Both the position numbers and the translations under genes were made by a program. The notes below the pieces were generated by a model. The model made no database searches. It was not told the origin of the DNA and saw only the letters and a list, made by a program, of their open reading frames with translations. 64,000 nucleotides of DNA from Carya illinoinensis (taxonomy: Eukaryota; Streptophyta; Magnoliopsida; Fagales; Juglandaceae). Shown piece after piece: positions 1-11,790 of this stretch. How positions within the stretch are numbered: the first letter of the stretch is position 1; every line of letters starts with the position of its first letter. The stretch lies in assembly GCF_018687715.1 (NCBI RefSeq), contig NC_056762.1, forward strand, positions 24,542,864 to 24,606,863. The letters are read 5' to 3'.

Positions 1-437
1 GTATTGTGCAAAAGTGTTCAAAGGAATTCAAATAACCTAAGCTAACACAAGAATTAAGCACAAACAAGACAAATTTAGCATTTTCCAAGAATCAAACTCA
101 ATTTCAATCAGGTAATATCATATGCTTGTGGTCATCAATACAAAAACAAAACAAAAGGTAAACAACATATTTTTGTGAATTTCAAAAGTTTTCAATAATT
201 TTTCTTCTTTATTTGTTTGTGAAAATAACTAGATACTCTCAAAATAAATGATACCTACCCCGAAACTTAAAGAATGCATTGTCCCCAATGTGAAGAATTC
301 AAAAAGATGACAAATTAAAAGGATAAAAGTAAACTTCCCTGAAAATGTTGCATGAGTGCAATGCTAGGTCTGGGAAATATTTGAGGCAATCTCTTCGTTC
401 TCTCCTTGTATATGCGAGCATTCTCATAGAATGCATG
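1..437 (-). other. 3' non-coding part of the outer retrotransposon
   Basis: This AT-rich stretch lies downstream of the integrase end on the minus strand. I see no convincing coding sequence. A terminal LTR cannot be recognised here, so the 3' LTR is probably beyond the left edge. Confidence 0.4.
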
Positions 438-1500
438 TCAAAACTCATCCATCTCGTTAAGTTGTAATATCCTCTTCTCACCTGCTACCTCCATATCAAA
501 ATTAAGAGTCTTGATAGCCCAATAGGCCCTGTGTTCCAACTCCACCGGTAAGTGACATGCATTCTCGAAACTAGACGATAGGGGGACATACCAATTGGAG
601 TTTTGAAGACTGTCCGGTATTCCCATACTGCATCGTCTAACTTTTTGGACCAATCTTTCCATGAGTTGCTCACATTTTTCTCCAATATTCGTTTAAGCTC
701 TCGGTTGGAAATTTTTACTTGTCCACTAGTTTGAGGATGGTATGAAGTGGCAACTTTGTGTGTAACACCATATTTGCTCAAAATTGCCTCAAATTACCGG
801 TTGCAAAAATGTTTTCCCCCATCACTAATTATTACTATTGGAGTTCCAAACCGAGCGAAGATCTGCTTTCTCAAAAAATTCATCACAACTTTTGATACAT
901 TTGTACGGAGGGCCACGGGCCTCTACCCATTTGGAAACATAATCCATGGCTACTAAAATATATTGATTAGAGAAAAAAAGAGGGAATGGCCCCATGAAAT
1001 CTATGCCCCAAATATCAAATAGCTCAACAACAAGTATATTATTTACTGGCATTTCATTTTTCCAAGAAATATTACCATTCCTTTGACAATTATCACAAGA
1101 AGAAACAAAAGTATAAGTATCTTTAAAAATAGTGAGCCAATAGAAACCTGATTGGAGCACTTTAGCTACCGTTTTGTTCACTCCATGGTGCCCACCAACC
1201 TCTAATGAATGGCAATATCTTAAGATCGACTCAATCTCTTCCTCATGTACACATCTCCTAATTACTTGATCACTACAATGCTTATAGAGGAATGGTTCCT
1301 CCCAATAGTAGTGCTTGACCTCCGAAAACAATTTCTTCCTTTGTTGGTATGTAAGATCCAAATTGATCACATTGCTTACCAAGTAGTTTACATAATCTGT
1401 ATACCAAGGAACTTTTGTTAGAGATAAAACAAAGAGTTTTTCATCCGGGAATACCTCATTTATTGGAGAAAGTGGGGCTCCCTCTTTGGTTTTGTGCTCA
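438..1500 (-). pseudogene. Integrase relic of the outer element
   Basis: The minus strand encodes a Ty3/gypsy integrase in at least two frames. The zinc-binding part is readable (a CHS...GGHHG stretch, then SCDNCQ), followed by the core with the first acidic residue in GIDFMGPF. The second acidic motif, ISDGG, is present near 850 but sits in another frame because of a frameshift near 865. The third part, [10 protein letters not shown], continues at 485-781. In the live protein this enzyme inserts the cDNA into the host genome. Upstream it joins the RNase H region through VADHLSRL. The frameshift means no active enzyme can be made. Confidence 0.85.
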
Positions 1501-1918
1501 AGTCTAGACAGATGATCGGCTACTTGATTCTCGGTTCCATTTTTGTCTTTGATCTCCAAATCAAATTCTTGTAGGAGTAAAATCCACCTAAGTAACCTTG
1601 GTTTAGTTTTCTTTTTAGCTAACAAGTATTTAAGAGCAGAATGATCAGTGTAAACAATTACTTTTAACCCAATTAAATATCATCTAAATTTATCAAACGC
1701 AAAGACCACGGCTAACAATTCTTTTTCCGTAGTAGTATAATTTAATTGGGCATCGAGGCATGACTCACATAGCAGATAACATGGAGAACCTTGTTCTTTC
1801 TTTATCCAAGCACAACTCCTATTGCACTTGCATCACACATTAATTCAAATGGAAGTGCCCAATCCGGTGCACATATAATTGAGGCTGAACTTAACTTCTT
1901 CTTCAAATGTGCAAATGC
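1501..1918 (-). pseudogene. RNase H domain relic of the outer element
   Basis: Between the RT and integrase the minus strand carries the gypsy RNase H signature: a CDASAIGVVLG motif near 1800 and the LLLQEF...VADHLSRL tail near 1500-1560. The frame breaks between about 1620 and 1780, with stops such as one directly after VVLG. The domain would have removed the RNA strand during reverse transcription. Confidence 0.75.
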
Positions 1919-2758
1919 CTACAAATAATCATTGGAGAAGTTAAATGGAGTATCTTTGACCAAAAGAGAACAAAGGGGTTTAATAGTCTTAGAAAAATCT
2001 TGAATAAAATGACGATAAAACCCCGCATGTCCCAAGAAACTTCTCACACCTTTGACTGTGCTAGGTGGAGGTAATTTTTTGATGACCTCTACTTTGGCTC
2101 GATCTAACTCAATGTCCTTGGAAGAAACTTTATGCCCAAGTACAATTCCTTCATGTACTATACAATGATATTTTTCCCAATTAAAAACAATGTTAGTTTC
2201 TTCACATCCTTGTAGAACTAAAGATAGATTATTTAAACAATTATCAAATGAAAAACCAAAGATAGAAAAATAATCCATAAAAATTTCAATAAAATTTTCC
2301 ACCATATCCGAAAAAATGGCCATCATGCATTGTTTAAATGTGGCTGGAGCATTGCACAAACCAAAGGGCATCCTCCGATAGGCAAATGTTCCATATGGGC
2401 AAGTGAAAGTGGTCTTTTCTTGATCTTTTGGTGAAATGTGGATTTGATTGTATCCCGAGTATCCATCTAGGAAACAATAATAAGCATGACAGGCTAGCCG
2501 TTCCAACATTTGATCAATGAAAGGAAGTAGAAAGTGATCTTTTCGTGTGGCATTATTGAGCTTGCGATAGTCTATGCACGCTCTCCAACCCGTGACTATT
2601 CTTGTTGAGATGAGTTCATTATTTTCATTCTCTAGCACTGTCACTCCTCCTTTCTTGGGCATTACTTGCACTGGAATTACCCTTAAGCTATCAGAAATAG
2701 GGTAAATAATTCCAGCATCTAACAATTTGAGAATTTCCTTTTTTACAACTTCTTGCAA
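1919..2758 (-). pseudogene. Reverse transcriptase relic of the outer element
   Basis: An open stretch of 279 codons covers most of the RT palm and fingers. WRACIDYRKLN, LPFIDQMLERLA, YCFLDGYSGYNQI and TFTCPYGTFAYRRMPFGLCNAPATF are gypsy RT blocks. The catalytic box reads FMDYFS where family members have a YMDD/FMDD-type box, so the second aspartate is replaced by tyrosine. LGHKVSS and GHAGFYRHFIQDFSK follow. The long open frame suggests moderate decay, but the lost catalytic aspartate means the enzyme could not polymerise even if made. Confidence 0.9.
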
Positions 2759-3795
2759 GTTTGGATTAAGTCTCCTTTGTGGTTGCCTGTAGCCTTATAA
2801 TTGTCTTCCATTAAAATCTTGTGCATGCAAAGTGAAGGGTTCATTCCCTTAATGTCGGCTATAGTCCATCCCAAAGCTTGCTTGTGAGCTCTCAAAACTC
2901 GAAATAACTTCTCTTCTTCAAGACTTGTCAAAGATGAAGAAATTATTACGGGTAAAGAAGAATCATGTAAATAAGCATATTTTAGATGAGAACAAAGAGG
3001 TTTCAGTTCCAAAGAAGGGGCCTCAATAATGGATGGCTTTTGTGGAGTAGTGCTTTTGCCCAATGTTATATTTTCCGACTTCCCTTTAGGCAAGTAAGGT
3101 GGAGATGCTTCTAAATTGTGTGCACAATTCCTTATCTTGGAATTCTTAGAAATGAAAGTGCTAGATTGAACAAGACATGCCTCAAGTGGTTCCTTAGGAT
3201 AACTCTCTTCAAAAATTTCTACCACAAGTTCATCAATCACATCTATGTTGAAACATATATCGGTTGTTGACAAATATTTCATTGCCTCAAACACATTGAA
3301 TGTAACTTGTTCATCTTGCACCTGTAGTATTAGTTTTTCTTATAGCACATCTATGAGAGTTCTTCCTGTGGCTAAGAACGGTAGACCAAGAATAAGTGGG
3401 GCTTCTCTAACTTCCTTCATATCTAAAACATCAAAATCTACAGGGAAAATAAACTTGTCAACTTTAACAAGAACATCATCTACTATGCCTCTGGGTCGTT
3501 TAATGGATCGATCTGCCAATTGAAATGAAACGGTAGTAGCTTTGACCTCTCATATCCCCAATTGCTTGAAAATATAAAAGGGCATCAAATTTATGCTAGC
3601 ACCTAAATCATACAAAGCCTTTCCGAAATAAGAGTTTCCAATGGTGCAAGAAATAGTAAAACTCCCTGGATTTTTTAAGCTTTGGCAGCAACTTATTTTG
3701 CAAAATGCCAGTGCACTCTTCGGTCAACATCACGGTCTCATACTCTCCTAATTTCCTCTTGTTTGATAGAATCTCCTTCGTGAACTTCGCATAAC
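2743..3795 (-). pseudogene. Aspartic protease and pre-RT linker relic of the outer element
   Basis: At 3795-3608 the minus strand encodes the conserved lead-in SYAKFTKEILSNKRKL...EYETVMLTEECTGILQNKLLPK. At 3540-3320 it carries the protease fold tail ([19 protein letters not shown], then [18 protein letters not shown]). The linker at 3321-2743 ends in GWTIADIKGMNPSLCMHKI, which precedes the RT in this lineage. A frameshift and stops separate the pieces. The first codons of the lead-in lie on the far side of the nested element. Confidence 0.75.
3791..3795. repeat. Left target-site duplication ATAAC of the nested element
   Basis: ATAAC here is repeated directly after the 3' LTR at 12768-12772. 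The outer element's reading frame is restored if one copy and everything between is removed, which supports a true target-site duplication rather than chance. Confidence 0.85.
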
Positions 3796-5101
3796 TAATT
3801 GAACTGAAATTTTGCATATATTATACATCTATAACCAATATATTTTAATTCTTTCATTACATTATTATTGGTTTTAGAAGGAAAAATGATTAAGATACAT
3901 AAATCCGAGTTGTGATTTAGATTAGTTAATAGCATGATTTATGCTTAATTTTATAACTTGTGGTTTAATTGGACAATATTTTTTTTACATGCATAATACA
4001 TCTTTGATATTTTATTCTTCATTTTTATTTTTTCTTATTTCTATTTTTTTTTGTTTATATAAATAGATGAATATAAAAAGTAAAAGGAAAGGACATGCTT
4101 TTTGACTTGAAGCAAAATGCACAACACAATTGCTTTTCATTTGAACATAAGAGATGCATAAGACAAGGAGCAATTCTTGCTTTTGGACAAGGGACCCACC
4201 ATGATATTATCCTTACTTTCATTTTGAATGCAGAAGAAACAGAGTAGATTATTTTCATTTTACTTGAAGCAGCTTTCACGTGGGACCCATAGGAGTCTTT
4301 GGGTTTTTGAAATTCAATTCATATTTTGGACTTTTGACCTGCACCACACACAAGAGAATATTTTGAGGGGGCATTTTCGGCACAGACTTTTATTTCTCTT
4401 GGGCAATTTGATTCATGCCGTGCATAATTTTTGTTCATCCATGCTTACAGGTTACACATAATTTCTCTTGGGCATTCATGCAGCGCCATTGGAGAGCTCT
4501 TTAAGCGGCCCAATTGCTGCTACAGTCTAGCATGCTCCACTGCTTTTAATCTCTATCTCTGTTCATTTGGCTTGCTCTTTTCATTCCCTACTTTTTATTT
4601 AATTTTAATTTGAAATTTATGGTATATTCTTGATATTTTTGGATTAAACTTTTGGCCATTTTATTTGCTATTTATGTTATTTTATGTTAGTTATTTTTTT
4701 TTTTGTTTCTTTAAACTTCCATAAAATATGCATTCCTATTACATTTTAGATTAAATTCAATTTTATTATCTAATTTTCAGATTAATTAAAATTTTTTAGT
4801 GTAGTTGAATCCTTAATTATTAATTTCAATTTGTTAGTCTTTTATGTTCCATTTTGACACTTAAAAAAAATCCAAAGGTATAAATCTAGTCTATGACTAG
4901 TGGCCTTTTTATTTCCGTTGCACCCTTCCATTTATTATACATACCACCACTTTTGTCTGTAAAAATTTTCACCATTCCATATAAGTTTGGATTTAAACAA
5001 CTTTCCCCAAGGAGATGATCTAGAAATTTTATTCCTAATTATTACATGACATCCTCTTACACTTTGAATAACCTTTGTGATACTTATTTTTGAGTGAGTC
5101 A
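3796..5101 (+). repeat. 5' LTR of the inner element, with an extra internal segment
   Basis: From 4118 to 5101 the sequence aligns throughout with 11806-12767, with substitutions and small indels. The first 23 bp (TAATT...TTTTGCATA) resemble the start of the 3' LTR at 11791. The two parts are separated by about 299 bp (3819-4117) that the 3' LTR lacks. The LTR ends CA at 5100-5101, six bases before the primer-binding site. Confidence 0.8.
3819..4117. other. AT-rich insertion of about 299 bp within the 5' LTR
   Basis: The 3' LTR runs straight from TTTTGCATA into GCACAATTG. The 5' LTR has this segment between TGCATA (3813-3818) and TGCACA (4118-4123), which look like an imperfect target duplication. 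I see no terminal inverted repeat or coding sequence, so its class is unknown. A deletion from the 3' LTR is the alternative. Confidence 0.55.
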
Positions 5102-5107
5102 AGTTTT

Positions 5108-5125
5108 TGGCGCCGTTGCCGAGGA
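5108..5125 (+). other. Primer-binding site, tRNA-Asp type
   Basis: TGGCGCCGTTGCCGAGGA matches the complement of the 3' end of plant tRNA-Asp at all but one of 18 positions, and lies just after the 5' LTR. Athila-type elements commonly prime minus-strand synthesis from this tRNA. Confidence 0.85.
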
Positions 5126-5250
5126 TAGTTGTCTAATTTAAATTTAAACACGTTATTTTTATTTTACTATCTTATCTCTGATTACACATTTCATTTGCAT
5201 CCATTACACAGTCGCTTGAACCACATGTATACTATTTAGACTGATGTTTC

Positions 5251-6720
5251 ATGTCATGGGTGAGAAACAGTTCAAATAGGTTGCTTAGAGTTGCATCGAG
5301 CATTGAGAGTGGTATACATAGCTCAGAGATAGATCGCTCTTCTGTCTCTTTTATGAGCGAGAATATTGAAATTGAACAAACCATGGCTGCACCTACACCA
5401 TGTACTCTTAAGGATTATTTGCAACCCACTCGCACCACTACACCTTTATGCATTGTTTTACTTGAATATGTACCTAATTTTTCTATTAAGTATGGAATGA
5501 TGTCAGTGATACCTCAGTTCCATGGGATGGATTATGAGAATCCTTACTACTACTTGATAGATTTTGAATTGGCTTGCACTACTTTTTTTACTAAAGCCAT
5601 TACTGATGAATTTATTAGACTTCGTTTATTTCCTTTCTCTTTAAAGGATAAAGCGAAGATTTGGTTTAATTCTTCGAGGACTAATTTTATCTCTAGTTGG
5701 TCTGATATGCAGTGTGAATTCTTACAAAAAATTTCATTTTCAAAGAATTCAGTTTTTGCAAAAGCAAATCAGCCAATTTAATCAGAAACCTGAGGAGACT
5801 TTTCAAGCCAATTGGGAAAAATTTAAAGATTTGGTAAACATTTGTCCACATCATGGTTTCAAATCTTGGAGGTTGGTGAGCTATTTTTACACTGTTCTGA
5901 CTCCAGAATGTAAGCAGTTTGTTCATACGATGTGCAATGGGGAATTCTTTAGCAAGGAACCAGATGAAGCACTATTATTTTTTGACTATCTTGCCCAGAG
6001 CAAACAACAGTAGAACACTTAGACTGATCGAGTGCCATTAATAACACAACCACTGATGTTCAAACCCGAATAGCTGCTTTAACTAAAAGATTGAAGGTCA
6101 TGGAAATGGAAAAAATGAAGGTTGTGAAAGTAGTAGAGGCATGCTCTATATGTGCTGATTCAAACCATAAGACTCAGGGCTGCCCGATTATGCCAGTCTT
6201 TCAGGAAAGTGGGTCTGAGCAAATGCAATTGGCCAACTGGGTTAACAGAGCATAGAATCAACCTTTTTCCAACACATATAATCCGGGGTGGAGGAATCAC
6301 TCAAATTTCTCATGGAGAAATGATAAGCCTGGCCGGTCTCCACCATCTTCGCAGTAGCCATTTCATCAGGGTACTCCTCAGTATTAGTATTAGCCATATC
6401 AGAGCTCTCAGAGTTATCCTTTTGTAGCGTCTTCTGGATTTCAGCCTCATGTAACTGCATAGAGTTATCAACCTCAATCATTTGCAAAGAAGTCTCTAGA
6501 CGACAGTATGGCACAGATGGCCAACACACTTAAGCAATTCATGAAGATTCAGGCAACCATAAACAATTAGAACACTCAGGCCATAAATAAGTTGCGTGGC
6601 ACCATTAATAAGATGAGCACGACCTAGAGCACTCTAGAGAAAGGGAAATTTCCAGCACAACCTCAGCCTAATCCTCAAGTATACAGGAAACAATAACAAC
6701 AAGTGCATAATGTCTCAGGA
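5251..6720 (+). pseudogene. Gag relic of the inner element
   Basis: Frame one (5251-5781) holds the gag core with PQFHGMDYENPYYYL and [20 protein letters not shown] frameshift near 5720-5760 moves the protein to another frame, where ETFQANWEKFKDLVNICPHHGF and the end of the capsid domain continue to 6013. A stop follows, then a zinc-knuckle CSICADSNHKTQGC (CX2CX4HX4C) near 6150-6190. Gag would form the virus-like particle and bind the RNA. The break points make the protein non-functional. The minus-strand reading frame at 6242-6529 is a shadow. Confidence 0.88.
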
Positions 6721-7189
6721 GATGTTATTGAGATAGTGAAGGCCTTTCTTAGTTTGAGAAGTGGAAGGAAGTTCCCCAACCTGAGATGACCATGGACAGA
6801 CAGGTAGTTGCTTCTAAACCTAAAGATGTAATAGAGACAGATGAAGTTGAGAAAGAACCAAAGGAAGTGAGGCTAGAGTCAAAGAAGCCTGTGATTGGAG
6901 AGATTGAAACTAGTAGGGGGTACCAACCTGTGGTTCCCTATCCTTAGAGATTGGCAGCTGGACAAAAGAATAAATATCACACTGAGATTTAGGAGATCTT
7001 CAAGCAAGTAAAGATTAATATTCCACTCCTAGATGCCATACTACAAGTGCCTTCATATGCAAAATGTTTGAAGGACTTATGGATAGTGAAGAGGAAGCTG
7101 AATGTGAAGAAGAAAGCCTTCCTAATAGAGCAAGTTAGTGCACTGATATTGAGCGAGACTCCTTAGAAGTTTGAATATCTCGGCTTTCC

Positions 7190-7660
7190 TCACATTTCCA
7201 TTATGATTGGTGAGTCACGCATTGGGCGAGCTCTATTTGATCAGGGAGTAGTTTGAACTTGCTACCATTCTCAGTATATGAGCAGTTGGGGTTGGGTGAG
7301 CTAAAAAGAACCTCAATCATACTACAGTTGGCTGACAGATCAGTTAAAGTGCCAAGGGGTATAGTTGAAGATGTGCTGGTCCAGGCGGACAAATTTTATT
7401 ACCTAGTGGATTTTGTAGTTCTTGACATGCAGTAGCTAATCTCTACTATTCACCATGTGCCTGTCATCCTTGGACGCCCATTCCTTGCTACTTCAAATAC
7501 ACTTATTAATTGTCAAAGTAGATTATTGAAGCTCATTTTCGGAAATATGACATTGGAAATGAATGTGTTTAACGTTTGCAAGATGCCTAGTGGATGCGAT
7601 GATTCAGATGTGCAAGCTGTTAATATGGTGTATGATTTTGACATTTATAAGTTTTATTAA
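7190..7660 (+). pseudogene. Aspartic protease relic of the inner element
   Basis: The motif region IGESRIGRALFDQG (7207-7248) holds the catalytic Asp. A frameshift follows at about 7250 and NLLPFSVYEQLGLGELK continues in a second frame (7253-7435) with ADRSVKVPRGIVEDVLV. A stop at about 7435 is followed by VILGRPFLATSNTLIN (7457 onward), the C-terminal half of the fold. The stretch 6720-7190 before it is a degenerate gag-pol linker. Confidence 0.82.
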
Positions 7661-8880
7661 TATTTAATTCCGAGAGTGCATCTCAGGATGGCTTTCCTGA
7701 GTAGTCTAAGGTCCTCGTTGAGACAATTCCTACGTCATTAGAGTTGACATAATTCGATGGGCAGTTTACAAAGGCAACTGGGTCTCTTTAGTTATCAGAT
7801 GTGAATTACACAAGTAATTGACATAGGCCAGTATTTGAAACTCTTGATTTACTAAGAGCCATGAAGTCATCAGAAGAAGAAATCCCAACATTAGAGTTGA
7901 AACCACTACCTGAGAATTTGAAGCATATTTTTCTGGGCCCAATTGAGGATACATTTCCAGTGGTCATTTTTTCTTAGCCTACTTCAAAGCAGGCAGTATA
8001 ATTATTAACAGTGCTGAGACATCATCAAGGAGCAACAGGCTGGACTATTGTAGACATCAAGGGTATTGACCCTTCAATTTGTACCCATAATATTTTCTGG
8101 AAGGAGATGAGAGACCAGTTCATGGAGGAGGTGGTGAAGAATGAAGTGTTGAAATTATTAGCTATGGGTATCATCTATTCTATCTCCGACAACAAATGGG
8201 TAAGTCCAACATAGGTAGTACAAAAAAAATTTGGTTTAACTATTATTGAAAATGTTAATGGTTAATTGATCCTGATTAGGAAGGTAACAGGCTAGAGAAT
8301 GTGTATGACTACCGAAAGTTGAATTTGGTCAGTCGAAAAGACCACTTCCCATTGCCTTTCCTAGATCAGATTTTAGAAAAAGTAGCTGGTAATGCTTTTT
8401 ATTGTTTCTTGGATGGCTTCTTTGGTTATTATCAAGTTTCCATAGCACCAAAGGATCAAGAGAAGACCACCTTCACTTGCCCCTTTGGTACTTTTGCTTT
8501 TAGAAGAATGTCATTTGGTTTATGTAATGCACCTGCTACTTTTCAGCGCTGTATGATGAGTATTTTTTCTGATATGCTTGAGGACATGTGTGAGGTTTTT
8601 ATGAATGATTTTTCTGTGTTTGATAAATCTTTTGATGTTTGTTTAAAAAATCTTGCTGCTGTGTTGAAAAGATGTGAGAAGAAGAATTTATTACTAAATT
8701 GGGAGAAATGTCAGTTTATGGTCACTAGTGGTTTGGTGCTTGGGCATTTAGTTTCTGAACGTGGAATAGAGGTTGACAAGGCAAAGATAGAATTAATATC
8801 TCAATTGCCTATTCCTAAGACAGTGAAGGATATTTGTTCTTTTCTTAGTCATGCTGGCTTCTATTGGCATTTCATCGAGG
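7661..8880 (+). pseudogene. Linker and reverse transcriptase relic of the inner element
   Basis: The RT starts with GATGWTIVDIKGIDPSICTH (8030-8090) and MGIIYSISDNKWVSP, then breaks at stops near 8213-8290. It resumes as DYRKLNLVSRKDHFPLPFLDQILEKVAG through QEKTTFTCPFGTFAFRRMSFGLCNAPATF. The catalytic box reads FMNDFS, so one aspartate of the usual xDD pair is asparagine. LGHLVSERGIEVDKAKIE and the thumb region follow. Upstream (7661-8010) is a linker with several stops. Confidence 0.88.
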
Positions 8881-9400
8881 CTTTAGTAGTATTGAAAAAC
8901 CATTGTGTACTTTATTGCAAAATGATATTACTTTTGTTTGGACTGATGAGTGCCAACATGCTTTTGAGACCCTGAAGGAACACTTAATAGTTGCACCTAT
9001 TATGCAAACTCCTCGATGGGACTTGTCGTTTGAGATTATGACCGATGCTAGTGATTTCGCTCTTGGTGTTGTTCTTGGCCAAAGAGTGGACAATAAGCCT
9101 TCGGTCATTTATTATGCAAGTTGTACTTTGAATGCATAGAAAAATTATACCACCACCGAGAAGGAGTTATTAGCTGTTGTGTTTGCATTAGATAAATTTC
9201 ATTTTTATATTATTGGGTCTCATGTTATCATTTTTACTGACCATTCTACTCTTAAGTATTTGTTGGCAAAGAAGGATGCTAAACCCAAGTTGATTCATTG
9301 GATTCTTTTGCTCCAAGAATTTGACATCACTATTCGGGATAAGAAGGGAGTCGAGAATGTGGTAGCCGATCACCTGTCACGACTGCAACTACCTGATATA
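8864..9400 (+). pseudogene. RNase H domain relic of the inner element
   Basis: The domain continues from the RT in another frame: PLCTLLQNDITFVWTDECQHAFETLK, then MTDASDFALGVVLGQ with the catalytic Asp. One stop at 9137-9139 separates this from [24 protein letters not shown], which reaches VADHLSRL near 9365-9390. Apart from that stop and the frame change the domain is well preserved. Confidence 0.85.
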
Positions 9401-10757
9401 TCTACATCCATTCCTCTCTTGAATGAAGATTTTCCAGATGAGCATCTTTTTGCAGTATCGTGCACTCCATGGTTCATGTACATTGTGAATTACCTTGTCA
9501 CTGATCGGATGCCAGAGCATTGGATAGCTCTGTACAAGCATAAGTTCTTTATAGAGGTACGGTTTTATTACTTTGATACTCTTTATCTTTTTATGTATTG
9601 TGCTGATCAGTTGGTGCATCGATGTAATCTTGATGACGATTTTACCTCTGTCTTTCACTTTTGTCATATTGGGGCTTGTGGAAGCCATTTTGTAGCTAAG
9701 AAAACTGTTGCCAAAATTTTACAAAGTGGACTCTACTAGCCCACTATTTTTAGATATGTGGAGTCTTTTTGTAAGACATGTGAGCCTTGTCAGAAACTTG
9801 AAAAAATCACAACACGTAACATGATGTCCCTTTCCCCTATTCTTACACTTGAGATATTTGATTGTTGGGAGGTTGACTTTATGGGACCATTACCAAATTT
9901 ATTTGGGAATTCTTACATTTTAGTTGCTGTGGATTCTATTTCAAAATGGGTAGAGGTCATACCTTGTAGAACAAATGATTATAAGGTTATCATCCGTTTC
10001 TTGAAAGAATTGTTTGCACGTTTTGGCATGCCCAAGATGATTATTAGTAATGGGGGTTCACATTTTTGTAACAAAAGTTTTCAAAAACTTACGCAGAAAT
10101 ATGGAGTGACCCAAAAAGTCTCTACTCCATATCACCCCTAGACTAATGGTCAAGATAAGTTGGCCAATAGAGAGATTAAACTTATTCTTGAAAAACAGTC
10201 CGTCGCATCGGAATGACTGGTCTAAAAAATTGGTTGATACTCTCTAGGCTTATAGGACTGTATTCAAAACTAACTTAGGGATGTCACCTTATAGATTGGT
10301 TTATGGTCAGGCTTGTTATTTACCTGTTGAGATTTAACATTGTGCTTTATGGACTATTAAGCAAATTAACTTTTCACTTGATGTTGCCAAAGGTTTAAGA
10401 AAGTTGCAGATTTCAGAGCTTGATGAATCAAGGTGGCAGGCCTACGACAATTCTCACTTGGCAAAGGAGTGAATGAAGGCCTTGCATGACAAGAAGATCC
10501 ATGACAAACATCTTGCCCCTGATCAGAAAGTACTCATCTATAATTCAAGACTACATCTTTTTCCTAGGAAGCTGAAATCCCGATGGAGTGGGCCATACAT
10601 TGCAAAGGAGGTTTATCCTCATTGGGCGGTAGACATTGTCAATCTGAATAATGGCAATAGTTTCACTATCAATAAACAATGTCTAAAGCTGTTTATGACT
10701 GCCTTCGACCCAAGTGAAGAGATTTTGTTTGTGCAAGGCTCCAGGGAAGTTTTTTGA
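9400..10757 (+). pseudogene. Integrase relic of the inner element
   Basis: The N-terminal zinc-binding part ([10 protein letters not shown]...CKTCEPCQK) is interrupted by a stop at 9737-9739. The core begins WEVDFMGPLPN with the first catalytic Asp. The second motif reads ISNGGSHF, so the second catalytic Asp is Asn, which fits a G-to-A change. YHP then a stop then TNGQDKLANREIK holds the third part. The C-terminal region (10473-10757, LAPDQKVLIYNSRLHLFPRKLKSRWSGPY) is in yet another frame. It is not functional. Confidence 0.88.
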
Positions 10758-11790
10758 TTTTGATTTATTTATTTATTTATTTCTTCAATTGCATTTTATT
10801 TTTTATTTATATTTGTTGTTTTTCTTTTATTTTATATCAGATGATTGGTTGTCCGTGTTGCTTACTTATTCTTATACACTTTGTTTTCTTCGTTCGATTC
10901 ATCGAGGACCATTTCTCTCACTAGTTAGAGATAGCGTGTGTGCACAGATTTAAAACTAAAAACTTCCATTAATATGATGTGCAGATATATATATATATAT
11001 ATGATCGATACACATTTTATTTCTAGCATTTTGTGAAATTTGAACTCCTTGGTGGAGTGGTTGAGCAAAATTATTTTGTGAAGATTTATTTTCAACTTTG
11101 AGCATAGAGCATGATTTCTGATGCATCATATTTTGTTGATATATGGTTTGAAACACCGAGCTGCTATACTTATTGAGATGAGACTTGGTAAGATTTATAT
11201 AGAACAAAGGGAAAAGTTTGAAAGACATTTTGCACATGCTTACACCTGTAGTGTTCATCATTTACTGTCCACTGATTTAACACAAGAGAAGTAAACTACA
11301 GGATACCAAGCCATGCCAAAAAAAAAAAGAATGAAAAAAAGAGAAAGAAAAGAGAAAAGGGGATTCGAAAAGAATAGAGAAAAAAAAAAGAAAAGAAAAT
11401 AAAGGCAGTTTAGTGAATTTTCCTAAGTGAAGGGCTAGAAACAGTAACCCTAACTTTGTAGGTTGAGTATTCAACCTTTAAACAAAGTTGGTGTGAAAAC
11501 TACTAGTCTCTTGGGCTTTGAGGTAGTTAGAATCAACAATGATTAATCTTAATGTTGAAAAATCTTGTGAAAAATTCCAGCTAATAATGAGGAATACACA
11601 ACCATGTAGCTACACACACACATCTGAGTTCTGAGACATTTTCTGCAATTCTATGTGAACGATTGTTGAGACAATCTTCGTGGGTATAGCTCCTACGGTT
11701 GAGTAGTCATGGATCACCTTTGTGAAAATTCAGAATTGTGTTTGATTGCTTTTGTTTGAATTTCGATCTTTATGCAATGTTCATCTCAAC
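10758..11790 (+). other. 3' non-coding region of the inner element
   Basis: No coding sequence is recognisable between integrase and the 3' LTR, and I see no envelope-like ORF. A purine-rich run lies at 11306-11411 (A/G with few interruptions), about 380 bp before the LTR. It may be an old polypurine tract or just a low-complexity run. A short TA repeat is at 10985-11002. Confidence 0.6.

Noticed and set aside
5108..5125. tRNA-Asp gene fragment
   Set aside because: Only the 18 bp complementary to the tRNA 3' end are present, placed just after an LTR, so it is a primer-binding site.
11306..11411. Purine-rich run as the polypurine tract of the inner element
   Set aside because: It lies about 380 bp from the LTR start supported by LTR comparison. 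A real tract should touch the LTR. It stays possible only if the LTR is longer than I infer.
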